Positions 30,051-41,340 of a stretch of DNA of 64,000 nt are shown here, piece by piece. Within the stretch, counting starts at the first letter, position 1; each line of letters starts with the position of its first letter. A program made the translations under genes and the position numbers. The stretch comes from Gigantopelta aegis (Eukaryota; Mollusca; Gastropoda; Neomphalida; Peltospiridae), in NCBI RefSeq assembly GCF_016097555.1, contig NC_054712.1:39298144-39362143 (forward strand). The letters run 5' to 3'. The notes beneath the pieces were generated by a model, which saw only the letters and a program-made list of their open reading frames with translations, was not told where the DNA came from and searched no databases.

Positions 30051-30590
30051 TAAGTTTTTTAGACAAGAGTCCCACATAGTGTTGAGAGATGACATCAACA
30101 AGTCCCTTTAAATACATGATGGATGGCACTTGATAGAAAATATTTATATGCACCGAGTCACGTCTGACATCAGAGCCGTTCTCAGAAAACACTTTGTAAT
30201 CACTGATGCTTATTCTTAGCGCATACAGAATGTTGGCACACTGTCAAAACCCATCCACACTCGCTCACCAAGTCTGAGCTCGTCTGGTAACTTCAGTATA
30301 GTTCAGTGATCGGGAAATACCAATCAATAGTTTATCAATATACACGGCTCCCATGCAATGTACACTGCTAGTGTACTGCGTGATAAAATTTAAAGTGTCA
30401 CCATAATATTTGTGTTTGATACATTTTGTCCTACAGAAGTTTCTGTTGTAGTGTGTGATAACTAGGGTTGACTATTGCTGTCAGTTTTACTATTGTAAAT
30501 GTGTGTGTATGTACGTATGTCTGTGTTTGTACTTAATTATTTGTAATAATGTCACTTGGTAGTGAAATCATCCATTGGTCATAGACTATA
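30051..30590. other. Non-repetitive stretch, candidate regulatory DNA
   Basis: No gene. 30120-30330 has balanced composition (GACATCAGAGCCGTTCTCAG). A segment ending GTTGTAGTGYGTGATAA is duplicated at 30440 and 30800. Confidence 0.4.
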
Positions 30591-30594
30591 TTAT

Positions 30595-30745
30595 TTTACT
30601 ATGCATACTATCGAAGCTATCGATAGTTGAGCAAACAGTTGCGATAGTTATTGATAGTTGAATTAACTATCAATGTATTGCTATCGAGGCTCTGACTATC
30701 GCAACATGTTGATAGTTCGATGTATTGTTACACCACTAATGATAA
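30595..30745. repeat. CTATCGATAG-rich inverted repeat
   Basis: CTATCGAAGCTATCGATAGTT on the left and CTATCGAGGCTCTGACTATCG with TTGATAGTTCGA on the right pair as a hairpin-type element; small non-autonomous transposon likely. Confidence 0.6.
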
Positions 30746-30841
30746 CATTTAAATGTCATCATCATATTTGTGTTTCATACATTTGTCATACAGAAGCTCT
30801 GTTGTAGTGCGTGATAAAATTAAAGTGCCTCCATCATATTT

Positions 30842-31140
30842 GTGGGGTGAGGAGTAGCCCAGTGGTAAAGCGCTCGCTTGATGTGCAGTCGGTTTGGGAT
30901 TGCACTATTTCTTGTTCCAGTCAGTGCATCATAACTGGTAAATCAAAGGCCGTGGTATGTGCTATCCTGTATATGGGATGGAGCATATAAAAGATCGCTT
31001 GCTGCTAATCGAAAAGAGTAGGCCAAGAAGTGGCGACAGCAGGTTTCCTCCCTCAATATTTGTGTGGTCATTAACCATATATCTGACGCTATATACCCAT
31101 AAATAAAATGTGTTGAGTGCGTTGTTAAATAAAACATTTC
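30842..31140 (+). mobile_element. SINE-A, ATAAA-type tail
   Basis: GGTGAGGAGTAGCCCAGTGG, core (part of the box B region deleted), tail GTTGAGTGCGTTGTTAAATA. Confidence 0.88.
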
Positions 31141-31544
31141 CTTTCATCATATTTGTGTTTGATACACTTGGCACTACAATAGTATAGCAATATGGATTTT
31201 TCTTTTTTCATCAGGCCAGTTTTAGAAAATATAATGTTTCAGGGCCAGGTCTGGGTGATCAGAAAATTTCATCATTTTAAAATTTAAAAACTGCAAAAAC
31301 CCAGTTATTTTATTACATGAAATTTATTTGCCAAATTAAAATAAAATTCACCGATTGTTTTAAAAATTCGCAATTGGCGAAGTTGGCAAGTGTCAGAGCT
31401 AGCTCTGTGTTTAACGTTAATTGACCGACATAAAAATCAGGCCAGGTTATAAATTTTTAGGGGTTTGTAGATTGTTTTTCTTTTGTTAATTTAAAAGATA
31501 GTACCATTTTTATCAATATTACTGGGTAATTCAGACATAACATA
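31141..31544. other. Unannotated AT-rich stretch
   Basis: Nothing recognised. Confidence 0.4.
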
Positions 31545-32255
31545 GTCTTAGAGAGGAAACTCAATTAGATTTTTACCATTAGTAGCACAGCATCTTTTAT
31601 ATGCATCATTCCACAGACAGGATAGCACATACCACAGCCTTTGATATACCAGTCATGGTGCACTGGCTGGAACGAAAATTAGCCCAATGGTGGGAGCAGG
31701 TGTGGTCACTTGCCGTTCCTGGTGAAGACTATTTATTTATTTCAAATGTATTTGAGCTACCATGGGGGCAAGACATAGCCCAGTGGTAAAGTGTTCGCCT
31801 GATGTACAGTCAGTGTAGGATCGATCCCTGTCTGTGGGCCCATTGGGCTATTTGTCATTCCAGCCAGTGCACCACAACTGGTATATCAAAGACCGTGGTA
31901 TGTGCTATCCTGTTTGTGGGATGGTGCATATAAAAGATCTCTTGCTACTAATGGAAAGCTGTAGCGGGTTTCCTCTCTGAGACTAAGAAAGAAAGTTTGC
32001 ACATTGATTAATTGAACATCGGCTGTTGGATGGCAAACACTGGATAATTCTGATTCGTAGTCATCGGAGGAAACCTGCTACATTTTTCCTAATGCAGGAT
32101 ATTTTATGTTCACTTTTCCACAGACAGGAAAGCACATACCACGGCCTTTGACTCTGAGACTGTTGGAATTACCGAATGTTTGACGTCCAATTGCCGATGA
32201 TTAATACATCATTGTACTCTAGTGGTGTCAGTAAACAAAGCAAACTTTAACTTTG
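31545..32255. mobile_element. Cluster of SINE-A and SINE-C fragments
   Basis: 31545-31690 inverted SINE-A core; 31765-31985 SINE-A head and core, plus; 31990-32150 inverted SINE-C; 32150-32252 AAACAAAC-type tail, plus. Open frames here are repeat shadows. Confidence 0.75.
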
Positions 32256-32640
32256 GGCTATACTACCATATGTTAGTGATGCGTTTGTCAAGTCGTGATA
32301 ATGTACGTGTAGGTTACATCGATGGTCATGATAAGGAATTGGGAACATTCTCGTGGAAGACAGCATCTGCTGCGAGAGGTGTGCTTATCGGCCGTGGCGT
32401 CTGCTAGCTGTCGTGTGATAAAGATGGTGGAAAATGTCATCCCTTGCGATAAACATGGTTTATTCACAATGCTACTGCAGGTGTCACTGGGCTTTTATTA
32501 GTCGGCAGGACACGAAAACTGATAAGACGACCAAAAAATATACATGTGTGTAAGTGATGATGCTTGCCAAGTTTGAACTGAAGTTGTATTTGGCTATATA
32601 TAGTGCAATAAAACCCATATGATAAAGATGTGTACCTATA
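32256..32640. promoter_or_regulatory. Candidate enhancer: cluster of seven GATA motifs
   Basis: TGATAA at 32296, 32329, 32416, 32520 (as TGATAAGA) and 32620, CGATAA at 32447, and its complement TTATCG at 32385. Seven in 330 bp, where about one is expected by base composition. The stretch is SINE-free and GC-balanced. Confidence 0.4.
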
Positions 32641-33004
32641 TACCAGGTAATAGTATGTGCAAATGCTTTATAGACAGACAGACATATATTTTATTAAAGT
32701 CTCACCCACAATATTACATAAATACATAAACAGTCTTAATAAAATAATAAAGAGGCCACTCGATCCTTACGGAGTTACGAGAGACTAAAACAGAAAAACT
32801 ATTAAAATAAATAACATATTATAATATATGGCCCAGTATGTTGTTATTTTGGGGGCAGGTTTTGTTGTTGATGGTTTTGGGGTGGGGGGTTCCAAACAAA
32901 ATCAAAAAATTGTTGTTATAGTTTCTGCATTGCAGAATGACATGCAAATTAATATATAAGACCACTTAAAATAGAAATGTTGTTTGCCACATGTTAATTT
33001 GAAG
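32641..33004. other. Unannotated AT-rich stretch
   Basis: A GACAGACAGACA scrap at 32672 and a G-run at 32880; nothing else. Confidence 0.4.
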
Positions 33005-33300
33005 ATATATTTGACTAGAGCAGCCTGATGTGCGGTCAGTCTGAGATCGAACCTCATTGGTGGGTCCACTGGGCTTTTTCTTGTTCCAGGCAGTGCACCA
33101 CGACTTGTATATTAAAGGCCTTGGTATGTGCTATCCTGTATGATGGACCGTGCATATAAAAGATTCCTTGCTACTAATGGAAAAATGTAACAGGTTTTCT
33201 CTCATAGACTTGGTCAAAATGACCAAATGTTTGATATCCAATAGCTGATGATTAATAAATCAATGTGCTCTAGTGGTGTCATTAAAAAACTAAACAGACT
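33005..33300 (+). mobile_element. SINE-A, AAACAAAC tail
   Basis: GATGTGCGGTCAGTCTGAGATC, core, GTGCTCTAGTGGTGTCATTAA; first part of the head missing. Confidence 0.82.
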
Positions 33301-33529
33301 TTTAAATTTTGACTAGTTCAATAAAACCTGTATTTAAAAAATGTTGTGTACATGTACAATACCCAGTATACCGGGTATATATAAATTAGGTTGTACATGG
33401 TCTAAGATGTTAAAACAAAAGAAGAAAATTGTATATTTCTGCATTGCAGAATGGAATGAATACTGTTAAAAATAAATGGTAATTTTGCACAATTTGATCA
33501 GAAGTTGTATTAATTGGCTAATGCAATTT
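33301..33529. other. Unannotated stretch
   Basis: AT-rich; contains TACCGGGTATATATA. No gene. Confidence 0.4.
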
Positions 33530-33740
33530 TTAAAATAACACCACAAGAGCACATTGACTTATTAATCATCTGCTATTGGATATTCCAACATTTAATAACT
33601 TTTTAACCCTCTATAGTTTTCCATTAGCAGCGAGGGATCCTTTATATGCACTTTTCAACAGACAGGACAGTACCTATCATGACCTTTGATTTACAATTCA
33701 CTGTTTGGGATGGGAGAAAAACAATCATAGAATGGGTCCT
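33530..33740 (-). mobile_element. SINE fragment, inverted
   Basis: AACACCACAAGAGCACATTGAC, CAGCGAGGGATCCTTTATATGC, AGACAGGACAGTACC; ends at the minisatellite. Confidence 0.75.
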
Positions 33741-33747
33741 TAATTAT

Positions 33748-34325
33748 GACTCGGGCAAGTCCTCTACGACTTGGGCAAATCCTCTAAAACTCAGGCAAGT
33801 CCTCTACCACTCAGGCAAATCCTCTACCACTCGGCCAAGTCCTCTATGACTCGGGCAAGTCATCTACAACTCGGGCAAGTCCTCTACAATTAAGTCCTCT
33901 ACAACTCGGGCGAGCACTCTACAACTTGGGCTAGTCCTCTACAACTAAGTCCTCTACGACTTGGGCAAATCCTCTACAACTCAGGCAAGTCCTCTACCAC
34001 TCGGGCAAGTCCTCTACCACTCGGCCAAGTCCTCTATGACTCGGGCAAGTCATCTACAACTCGGGCAAGTCCTCTACAACTAAGTCCTCTATGACTCGGG
34101 CAAGCACTCTACAACTTGGGCAAGTCCTCTACAACTAAGTCCTCTATGACTCAGGCAAGCACTCTACGACTCAGGCAAGTCCTATATGACTCGGGCAAGC
34201 ACTCTACAACTTGGGAAAGTCCTCTACAACTAAGTCCTCTACGACTCGGGCAAGCACTCTACAACTCGGGCAAGTCCTCTACAACTCGGGCAAGTCCTCT
34301 ACCACTTGGGCAAGCACTCTACTGA
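33748..34325. repeat. Minisatellite, about 18-20-bp units
   Basis: About 30 units of the type ACTCGGGCAAGTCCTCTAC, with shortened units (AACTAAGTCCTCTAC) at irregular intervals. Longer segments of about 190-200 bp recur (33785-33880 against 33980-34080), so there is higher-order structure. Ser-Thr-Gly-Lys open frames over it are repeat artefacts. Confidence 0.95.
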
Positions 34326-34394
34326 TGACGCTAAATCCCTCCCCTTTCTAAAACTGAAGCATTTAGAAATAGAATAGATCAACTTTTGAATTCT

Positions 34395-34685
34395 TCCTGT
34401 GAAGTTCGGATCCCAGTCGAGGCATGGGATTTTTAATCCAGATACTGAGGATCAGTGGGTAGGTGTAAACCACTTGCACTGACCAGTGATCCATAACTGG
34501 TTCAACAAAGGGCATGGTTTGTGCTATCCTGCCTGTGGGAAGCACAAATAAAAGATCCTTTGCTGCCTGTCATAAAAGAGTAGCCTATGTGGCAACAGCG
34601 GATTTCCTATAAAAAACAGTGTCAGAATGACCATATGTTTGACGTCCAATACTCGATGATAAGATAAAAAATCAATGTACTTTTT
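34395..34685 (+). mobile_element. SINE-B, partial head
   Basis: TTCGGATCCCAGTCGAGGCA, AATGGGTAGG-like, CAACAAAGGGCATGGTTTGTG, AAGCACAAATAAAAGATCC, tail with GACGTCCAATACTCGATGATAA. Confidence 0.85.
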
Positions 34686-35740
34686 ACTTTCTTCCTGTGA
34701 AATACCATTTTTTAATTTCCTTTAGCTCTTGTTAAAAATCTCAGCCATATTTAAATGGAATGTTATGTACATGTATGTGTATCAGATGAAAACGAGTTTT
34801 AAAATAAAGTTAGTTTATATATCTTTATTTTTAAAATGCTTGATAAAAAATACCTCTTTTTATTTATATAGCAATTTTAAATATGGTAATACAGTTTTTA
34901 GCTGTCAAAAATGGCAAAGAGACTTTTGCAATTAAATAGTGAAAACATGCAAGTTTATTTAAACTGTGCATGTACATTCTAGTTCTGTTTGTATTTTACT
35001 TTTATATAAAAGTATATAAGAGACTGCAATTTAAGATATTTTAAAAGTATATATGTACTTACATGTATATATATCGATATGTGTACCCATATAATGTAAC
35101 ACCTCCACCCACCACCATTAAAAATCATCATAATATTATACTTTCTACATTGCATTGCTGACAAACATTTATTTCTTTGCTGCCGCTATCTTGAAGATTT
35201 AGCAAACTGATACAATAATTCTAGGTCTAGGAGATACATGATATTTAAAATAATTTGTATAAGCTCACAAGTGTTCCGTTATCAATGGGCAAATGTCATG
35301 GATCGCTGTCTGGATAATGGCTGGGTTTTTAGACCATATTTGACTTCCTTTTCAAAAGGCTACTTGTATGGCAGTGGTTTGTACCATTAGAGTTAACCAT
35401 GCGGTGTACATCCTGGGGACTCGGTGAATGAGTTATGTCTTCTGTAAATAAATTAAGTGACAATTTAATATTGACCTGTATTCGGAAGAGGTTTTGGGAA
35501 TATTTATATTATTATGGATGAATAATTTGAACCACACCCAATACTCAAACAAAATGTAATGTTCAGATAGATACTGTGAGTGTGAGTTTATTTAAGGCAA
35601 TTTCAAGGTGATGTTTTATAAATGTATCTGCAGTTTATTTTTCTGGTTCATTTGTTCATCAGAAGTAATTTCATCATTTTCCATCTGAAATGAAACTTTC
35701 TATATAAAACATTGCCACTGTTTTTTGGGGGTTTTTCAAA
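34686..35740. other. 1-kb non-repetitive stretch, no gene
   Basis: AT-rich to 35160, then more balanced at 35160-35480 (CAATGGGCAAATGTCATGGATC), a possible conserved non-coding element. No exon recognised. Confidence 0.45.
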
Positions 35741-35751
35741 CTTGCCATTTA

Positions 35752-36960
35752 ACCAATCATCCATCCATCCATCCACCCACCCATCCATCCAACCAACCAA
35801 TCATCCATCCATTCATCCATCCATCCATCCATCCAACAAACCAATCATCCATTCATTCATCCATCTATCCATCCATGTATTAAAATCCAGCAGTCTTATT
35901 TTAAATTGTATTAATTTATTTAATTGTTCATCCATCCATCCATCCCTATTCATCAAATCAACACCCTAGCCTTCATTCATCCATCTATCTAACAATTCAA
36001 TTCCACCCATCCATCCATCCAACCAATCATCCATTCATTCATCCATCCATCCATCCATCCATCCATCCATCCATCCATCCATCCATCCATCCCTATTCAT
36101 CAAATCAACATCCTAGCCTTCATCCATCCATCTATCTAACCATTCAATTCCACCCATCCATCCATCCAACCAATCATCCATCCATCCATCCATCCATCCA
36201 TCCATCCATCCATCCATCCCTATTCATCAAATCAACATCCTAGCCTTCATCCATCCATCTATCTAACCATTCAATTCCACTCACCCACCCATCCAACCAA
36301 TCATCCATCCATCCATCCATCCATATTCATCAAATCAACATCCGAGCCTTCATCCATCCATCTATCTAACCATTCAATTCCATCCATCCATCCAACCAAT
36401 CATCCATTCATTCATCCATCTATCTATCCATTAAAAGCCAGCAGTCTATCATAAATTCCATTAATTTAAATGTCCATCCATCCACTGAGCCATCCCTATT
36501 TATCAAATTAACATCCTAGCATTCATCCACCCATGCATCTATTCATCCACCCATGCATCTATTCATCCACCCATGCATCTATTCATCCACCCATGCATCT
36601 ATTCATCCACCCATGCATCTATGCATCCATCCATCCATTAATTAATTCCTGTTAAACCATCAAACCAACATCCTAACATCAATCCATCCATCTTGATATC
36701 CCAGTTATTGTGAAATCTATTCATCCATCCTTTCATGTTAATATCCATTCATCCATTTATCTTTACATATTTTACATATTATATCCATCCATCTTAAAAT
36801 CTGTTTATTTATAACATTAACCATTTTTCCTGACATCCACCCACTTACAGAGTATCTTAATATCCATATATATTCATTCATTTTTCTATCCAACCAACCA
36901 ACCACCCACCCATCCATTCATTCATCCATTCATCTTTCTGTCCTTCCATCCTTTATGTCT
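35752..36960. repeat. (CATC)n array with higher-order repeats
   Basis: CCAT/CATC tetramers interrupted by recurring phrases such as CCCTATTCATCAAATCAACA and CATCTATCTAACCATTCAAT at about 35945, 36090, 36218 and 36327, giving higher-order units of roughly 110-145 bp. A further sub-array of CACCCATGCATCTATTCATC, five units of 20 bp, lies at 36527-36620. Confidence 0.92.
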
Positions 36961-37845
36961 ATCTGTCATTCTGGTCTTATTTTTATTTTTAATGTCTGAA
37001 TTTGATGTCAAACATTTAATTTTTGCTTTATTTTTTTAAAGAAAATAATTTTTTTTTATTATATCTATTTAACAACTGTTAAATTAAAATTTATGAGTAA
37101 CAAAAAATTCCCAAACTAATTTAAAATTATTCTAAATTTTCCCAAAGACCATCATTTCAAATTTCATAGACTAACTCCGTTTAACATTTAGTCTTTAGGG
37201 TGGATGCATGTAACCCACAAAAGAGTGATCATATTGACTGTATTACTTCTATACTAGTATATTCCCACCAGGTATATTTGCTTACCTGTGGAACATGTTT
37301 ATAAAAAGCCTTAATCCTCTGCTTGGCATCCCTTTGACAAATGCTGTTTATATGCATCCTACCCGATTTATCCGGCTGAATCATGCCATGCCGCTTGATT
37401 AGCTACCCATGGTGTAATTAAATATGGCGAGAGCCGAGTGGTATTATACGGTGTGTATTATACTGAGGCAGATAAAGACCTGGGGTCTACGGACGGCATG
37501 ATGGGGCAAGCTTTGGCAAGGAGCATTGATCTCGACGGTACATTGTCTTGCTCTTCCCATCCAGATCCACGTTGCTAAGTTCCCGGGTACCAGATTGCGG
37601 TAGGGAAATAATAATAATAAAAAGATATGAGTAAACACGGCAAGCACATTTTTAGGTCCTGGTGTAGGTGATAAAAACTGGAGATGTGTGTAGTGGAAGT
37701 ATGTTATATCCTGTTTTCCTTATAATATTATAGAAAAGAAAATTTGGCAAAGCAGATTTTAGGTCCTGGTATAATTTAAGTGGTAAAAACTGGAGATGTA
37801 CGTGTGCAATAGGTATATGTTACATCCTGTTTTCCTTAAAACATA
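36961..37845. other. Non-repetitive island, candidate conserved non-coding element (37200-37690)
   Basis: AT-rich at first; 37200-37690 has balanced composition, no SINE words, homeodomain-type sites (TTGATTAGC, GTGTAATTAAATATGG) and CpGs. The minus open frame 37444-37647 shows no domain. Confidence 0.4.
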
Positions 37846-37849
37846 TATG

Positions 37850-38003
37850 CAGCGAAACCTCTCAAAACCATCCAAAACTGGACATTTTCCATGATCCTTT
37901 TTTAAAAATCAGTACAGAAAATAACCTCTCTAAACCAAATACCTCTTAAAACCGGACATTTTACTTGGTCCCAAGGGTGTCCGGTTTAGAGGGGTTTCAC
38001 TAT
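37850..38003. mobile_element. pogo/Tc1-like MITE, copy 1
   Basis: CAGCGAAACCTCTCAAAACC to GGTTTAGAGGGGTTTCACTA. Inner words TCCGGTTTAGAGG and ACTTGGTCCCAAGGGTGTCC shared with three other copies. Confidence 0.8.
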
Positions 38004-38157
38004 ATATATATATAAATGTGGAAAAGACAATTTGGATATTGCTTACGTGAAGTGAGTGAGTTGTGGGATAACCTCACCCACCCACCCTCTTAGGACCCAT
38101 AGGTTTATTTCCCATTCCAACCAGACTGGTATATCAAAGCATATATTATATGCTGTC

Positions 38158-38470
38158 TTGTCATGTCATGTCATGTCATAGGGTTTTACGTGCACATTCA
38201 GAACAAGCTGTTGTAGCACACACCTGTCGTGGGCACAAGAGCCGGCCTTGGCAGGAAAGGTGTGGGGAGGGGAGAGGAGGGACCGCCTGCACTGGCAGGT
38301 GCAAGGGAGCACCAGCAGCCTGATCTAATTGGTAGCAGACGGGTGGGGGTGGTGGTGGTGGTGCTATGGAATTTGAATGGAGCAGTTAAATGCCAAAGAG
38401 AAAAGGGTGCGCAATTTTGATTGAGGGAATTTGGTGCAATTTTGAACGGTCGGTCGAAAGGTAAATGGCT
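38158..38470 (+). mobile_element. SINE-E, second copy
   Basis: Begins with TCATG repeats, then ACGTGCACATTCAGAACAAGC, CTGCACTGGCAGGTGCAAGG, GCGCAATTTTGATTGAGGGA and TTGAACGGTCGGTCGAAAGG, the reverse sense of 20755-21115. G-rich (GGTGGTGGTG) inside. Confidence 0.7.
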
Positions 38471-38599
38471 AATATAGGTTTTGATATTAGTGAATCGGAA
38501 GTAGCTTGGCTGTCTTGTCTATGATAAACTACATATAAAGGACACCTTTCTGCTGACGTAATAAAGAACAATCTATTGTAGAGGGTTGGTTTCTCCAAC

Positions 38600-38895
38600 C
38601 AAGGGCAGGATTTAGCTCATTCGATAGAGTATATATTCACCTACAGTGTTTTCGTTGAAAGAGTGAATCTCATCAGTGGATTCATTCTCTGATTGTGTTT
38701 TTTCTCATTCCAACCCGTGCACCATGACTGGTATATCAAAGGCCATGGTATATGCTGTCCTAGCTGTCTGTGGGAAAGTACATGTAAAAGATCCTTTGCT
38801 ACTAATAGAAAATGTAGCATGTTTTCTCTGAATTAACAAATGTGTGACATCCAATACACATGCTCTAGTAGTGTTGATGAACAAAACAAACTTTA
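38600..38895 (+). mobile_element. SINE-C
   Basis: GGGCAGGATTTAGCTCATTCG, core, CATGCTCTAGTAGTGTTGATG and AAACAAACTTTA. Confidence 0.82.
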
Positions 38896-38937
38896 CGTTT
38901 TCTCCAACTAGCCTGAACAGACTTGTTTGGGCAGCTA

Positions 38938-39198
38938 AAACCGGCCTCGGTGGAACAGTGGTTAAGCCATCAGACTACAGGCTGATAGGTACAGGGTTCG
39001 TGGCTGGGTACCAGCTCCAACCCAATGGGTAGGTATAAGGCCACTACATCCTCTTCTCTCTCACTAACCACTAACCAACTAACAACTAACCCACTGTCCT
39101 TGACAGACAGCCCAGATAGCTGAGGTGTGTGCCAAGGACAGCGTGCTTGAACCTTAATTGGATATAAGCACAAAAAATAAGTTGAAATGAAATGAAAT
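38938..39198 (+). mobile_element. SINE-D
   Basis: AACCGGCCTCGGTGGAACAGT, CAGGGTTCGTGGCTGGGTACC, GACAGACAGCCCAGATAGC, AAAAATAAGTTGAAATGAAA. The flanking words CTCCAACTAGCCTGAACAGAC occur before (38902) and after (39199), a target duplication of about 36 bp or more. Confidence 0.88.
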
Positions 39199-39500
39199 TC
39201 TCCAACTAGCCTGAACAGACTTGTTTGGGCAACTAATTAAGTTGCATATATCCAGGATTGTAGGCAGTTCTATTAGTTGGTGTTGAACAAATAACTAAAT
39301 TACACCAGCATCACCGGCAGTAGTTACCAATAATTAACAGTAGAAGCATATTTGTTTGCCTGACAATGATTCTCGTCTGCTAAACACGTGCATGCACATA
39401 CTTGCATAATAACAATCATGTCTTTATGTAAATGATATAGGTAACACTAGATGTTTAACACCTATAACACCAGTGTTTACAATGTTTGAGAAAAATAAAA
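39199..39500. other. Unannotated stretch
   Basis: Nothing recognised beyond the duplicated flank of the SINE-D. Confidence 0.4.
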
Positions 39501-39504
39501 TAAC

Positions 39505-39830
39505 AAAGTTTGTTTTGTTTAACGACACCTCTAGAGCACAATGATTTATTAATCATCGGCTATTGGATGTCAAACATTTGGTAATTCTGGCTCATAGTCA
39601 ATAGAGGAAACCCGCGACATTTTCTTAATGCAGCAAGGGATCTTTCATATGCACTTTCCCACAGTCAGGAAAGCACATACCACGGCCTTTGTCCAGTTGT
39701 GGTGTACTGGTTGGAACGAGAAAAACCCCAATCAGTTGAATGTATCCACTGAGGTGGTTCGATCCTGTGATGCAAGCACCTCAAGCGAGCTCAAACTGAG
39801 CTAAACTGAGCTAAATCCCGTCACTAAAAT
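39505..39830 (-). mobile_element. SINE-C, inverted
   Basis: GTTTTGTTTAACGACACCTC, GCACTTTCCCACAGTCAGGAA, CCACTGAGGTGGTTCGATCC, GAGCTAAATCCCGTC; includes a short duplication CTAAACTGAG in the head. Confidence 0.88.
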
Positions 39831-39954
39831 AACAAATAAATATTCATCCCAGCACGAAAATAAGTTGAAATGAATGACCTGATTTACTGTAATGCATAGG
39901 GCAATATATAGCCAAGGCTTCAGTAAAGGCTAGTGACTTTCTCAAACATTATTT

Positions 39955-40315
39955 CTCTCTCTCCAGCCAGTGCATATCTGGCATATCAAAGGCCATGGTA
40001 TGTGCTGTTCAGTCTTTGGGATGGTGCATATAAAAGATCCCTTGCTATACAAACGGAAAAATGTAGCGGGTTTTTTTTTCTAAGAGGGCTATTTCTCATT
40101 CCAGCCAGTGCACCATGACTGGTATGTCAAAGGCCGTAGTATGTGCTATCCTGTCTATGGGATGGTGTATATAAAAGATCCCTTGCTGCTAATCGAAAAG
40201 AAGTGGCAACAGCGGGTTTCTTCCCTCAATATCTGTGTGGTCCTTAGCCATATGTCCGATGCCATATAACTGTAAATAAAATGTGTTGAGTGTGTCGTTA
40301 AATAAAATAAAAATT
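39955..40315 (+). mobile_element. Two SINE-A fragments
   Basis: 39960-40082 core; 40087-40310 core and ATAAA-type tail (GAGTGTGTCGTTAAATAAAA). A G-run follows at 40345-40364. Confidence 0.82.
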
Positions 40316-41340
40316 CTATTGCTATTCCAATCCAGTAATCTTTTTGGGGGGGGGGGGGGGGGGGTTTTTTTGCTTCCATTTATTACCATTTGTGACACAC
40401 AATAGCCGATATGTATTTTTGTGCTGGGGTGTTGTTAAACATTCATTCATTCATTCATTCATTCATTCATTCCATTTATTACCGTACATTATATGCTTGC
40501 AGCACAATAACCTATTGTAATTTTTCTCTTGTAATCGCGTGTGGGTGAGGAAGCCTCATTTGAGTGTGGTTCTTGTAACGGACACGCTGGGTTTGCGTGA
40601 TGAGACAGGTATACCCGGTGATTGTCCCAGGCTGTGTCTCACGCTGAGTCCCTTGGCTGTCCGCTCTGTTTTCCCAGTCTCCAAGACGGTTGCCAGGCTC
40701 CAGTGAGGCATATCGTGACAGGCAGTTTACTGATGGCCAGATAGCATCTCCAATATAATAAGGGCAAATGTGGGCACAAAGTGTGGTGGATTTGTCTGAA
40801 TTCGAGGCCTGTCTGTTTTTATGAGTTTTTAGACAAATGTTAAAATCGTTTTACATTTGGTGAATTAATTAAGCTATATATAGTCCGTCTCATCCTTTTT
40901 TTCTTCTTTTTTTTTGTAAATAATTTCAGTTTGACATGTTTTGGAAATAATATAAAAAATACTATTTTTGTATGCAATTTGAAAAAACAATCAGCTCAGA
41001 AATAAATAGCTGGTAGTAAATTCCATATATATAAAAGGTGTTACCTGTAGGAAGGACTATTGGTTTTTATGTTTTACGTTCAGTGAACTTAAAATTAAAA
41101 TTTTGAATTAACATGAGCAATAACAAAAAAGAAAAGAATATGGTTACTTAATAACTACATGTAATTTTATGTAATTAAGAATGTTTTTAGTTCATATAAA
41201 TTTTGCTTTTCCGATTAAACAAAATTGTAAAGCCAGTATGTAAAATGGAAATAATTCCAAAGTCTTCATTATCTTTGAAAGTAGAAGGATGCACTTATTA
41301 AGTGATGTTAGTGCTAAGATCACTTCATATAATGGGTCAC
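40316..41340. other. Non-repetitive stretch with a candidate conserved element (40500-40830)
   Basis: ATTC repeats at 40440-40474. 40500-40830 is GC-balanced; on the minus strand a frame of about 110 codons without an ATG ends in TAG at 40514-40512. It shows no known domain. The rest is AT-rich. Confidence 0.4.

Noticed and set aside
33646..34325. Ser/Thr/Gly-rich frames with periodic GKSSTT
   Set aside because: The minisatellite unit is 18-20 bp and not always a multiple of three, so frames persist only locally; no start context or flanking exon.
33748..34325. CRISPR-like array
   Set aside because: Repeats are directly adjacent without unique spacers, in a eukaryotic intron.
35712..35969. 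His/Pro/Ser-rich frame
   Set aside because: Translation of the (CATC)n array.
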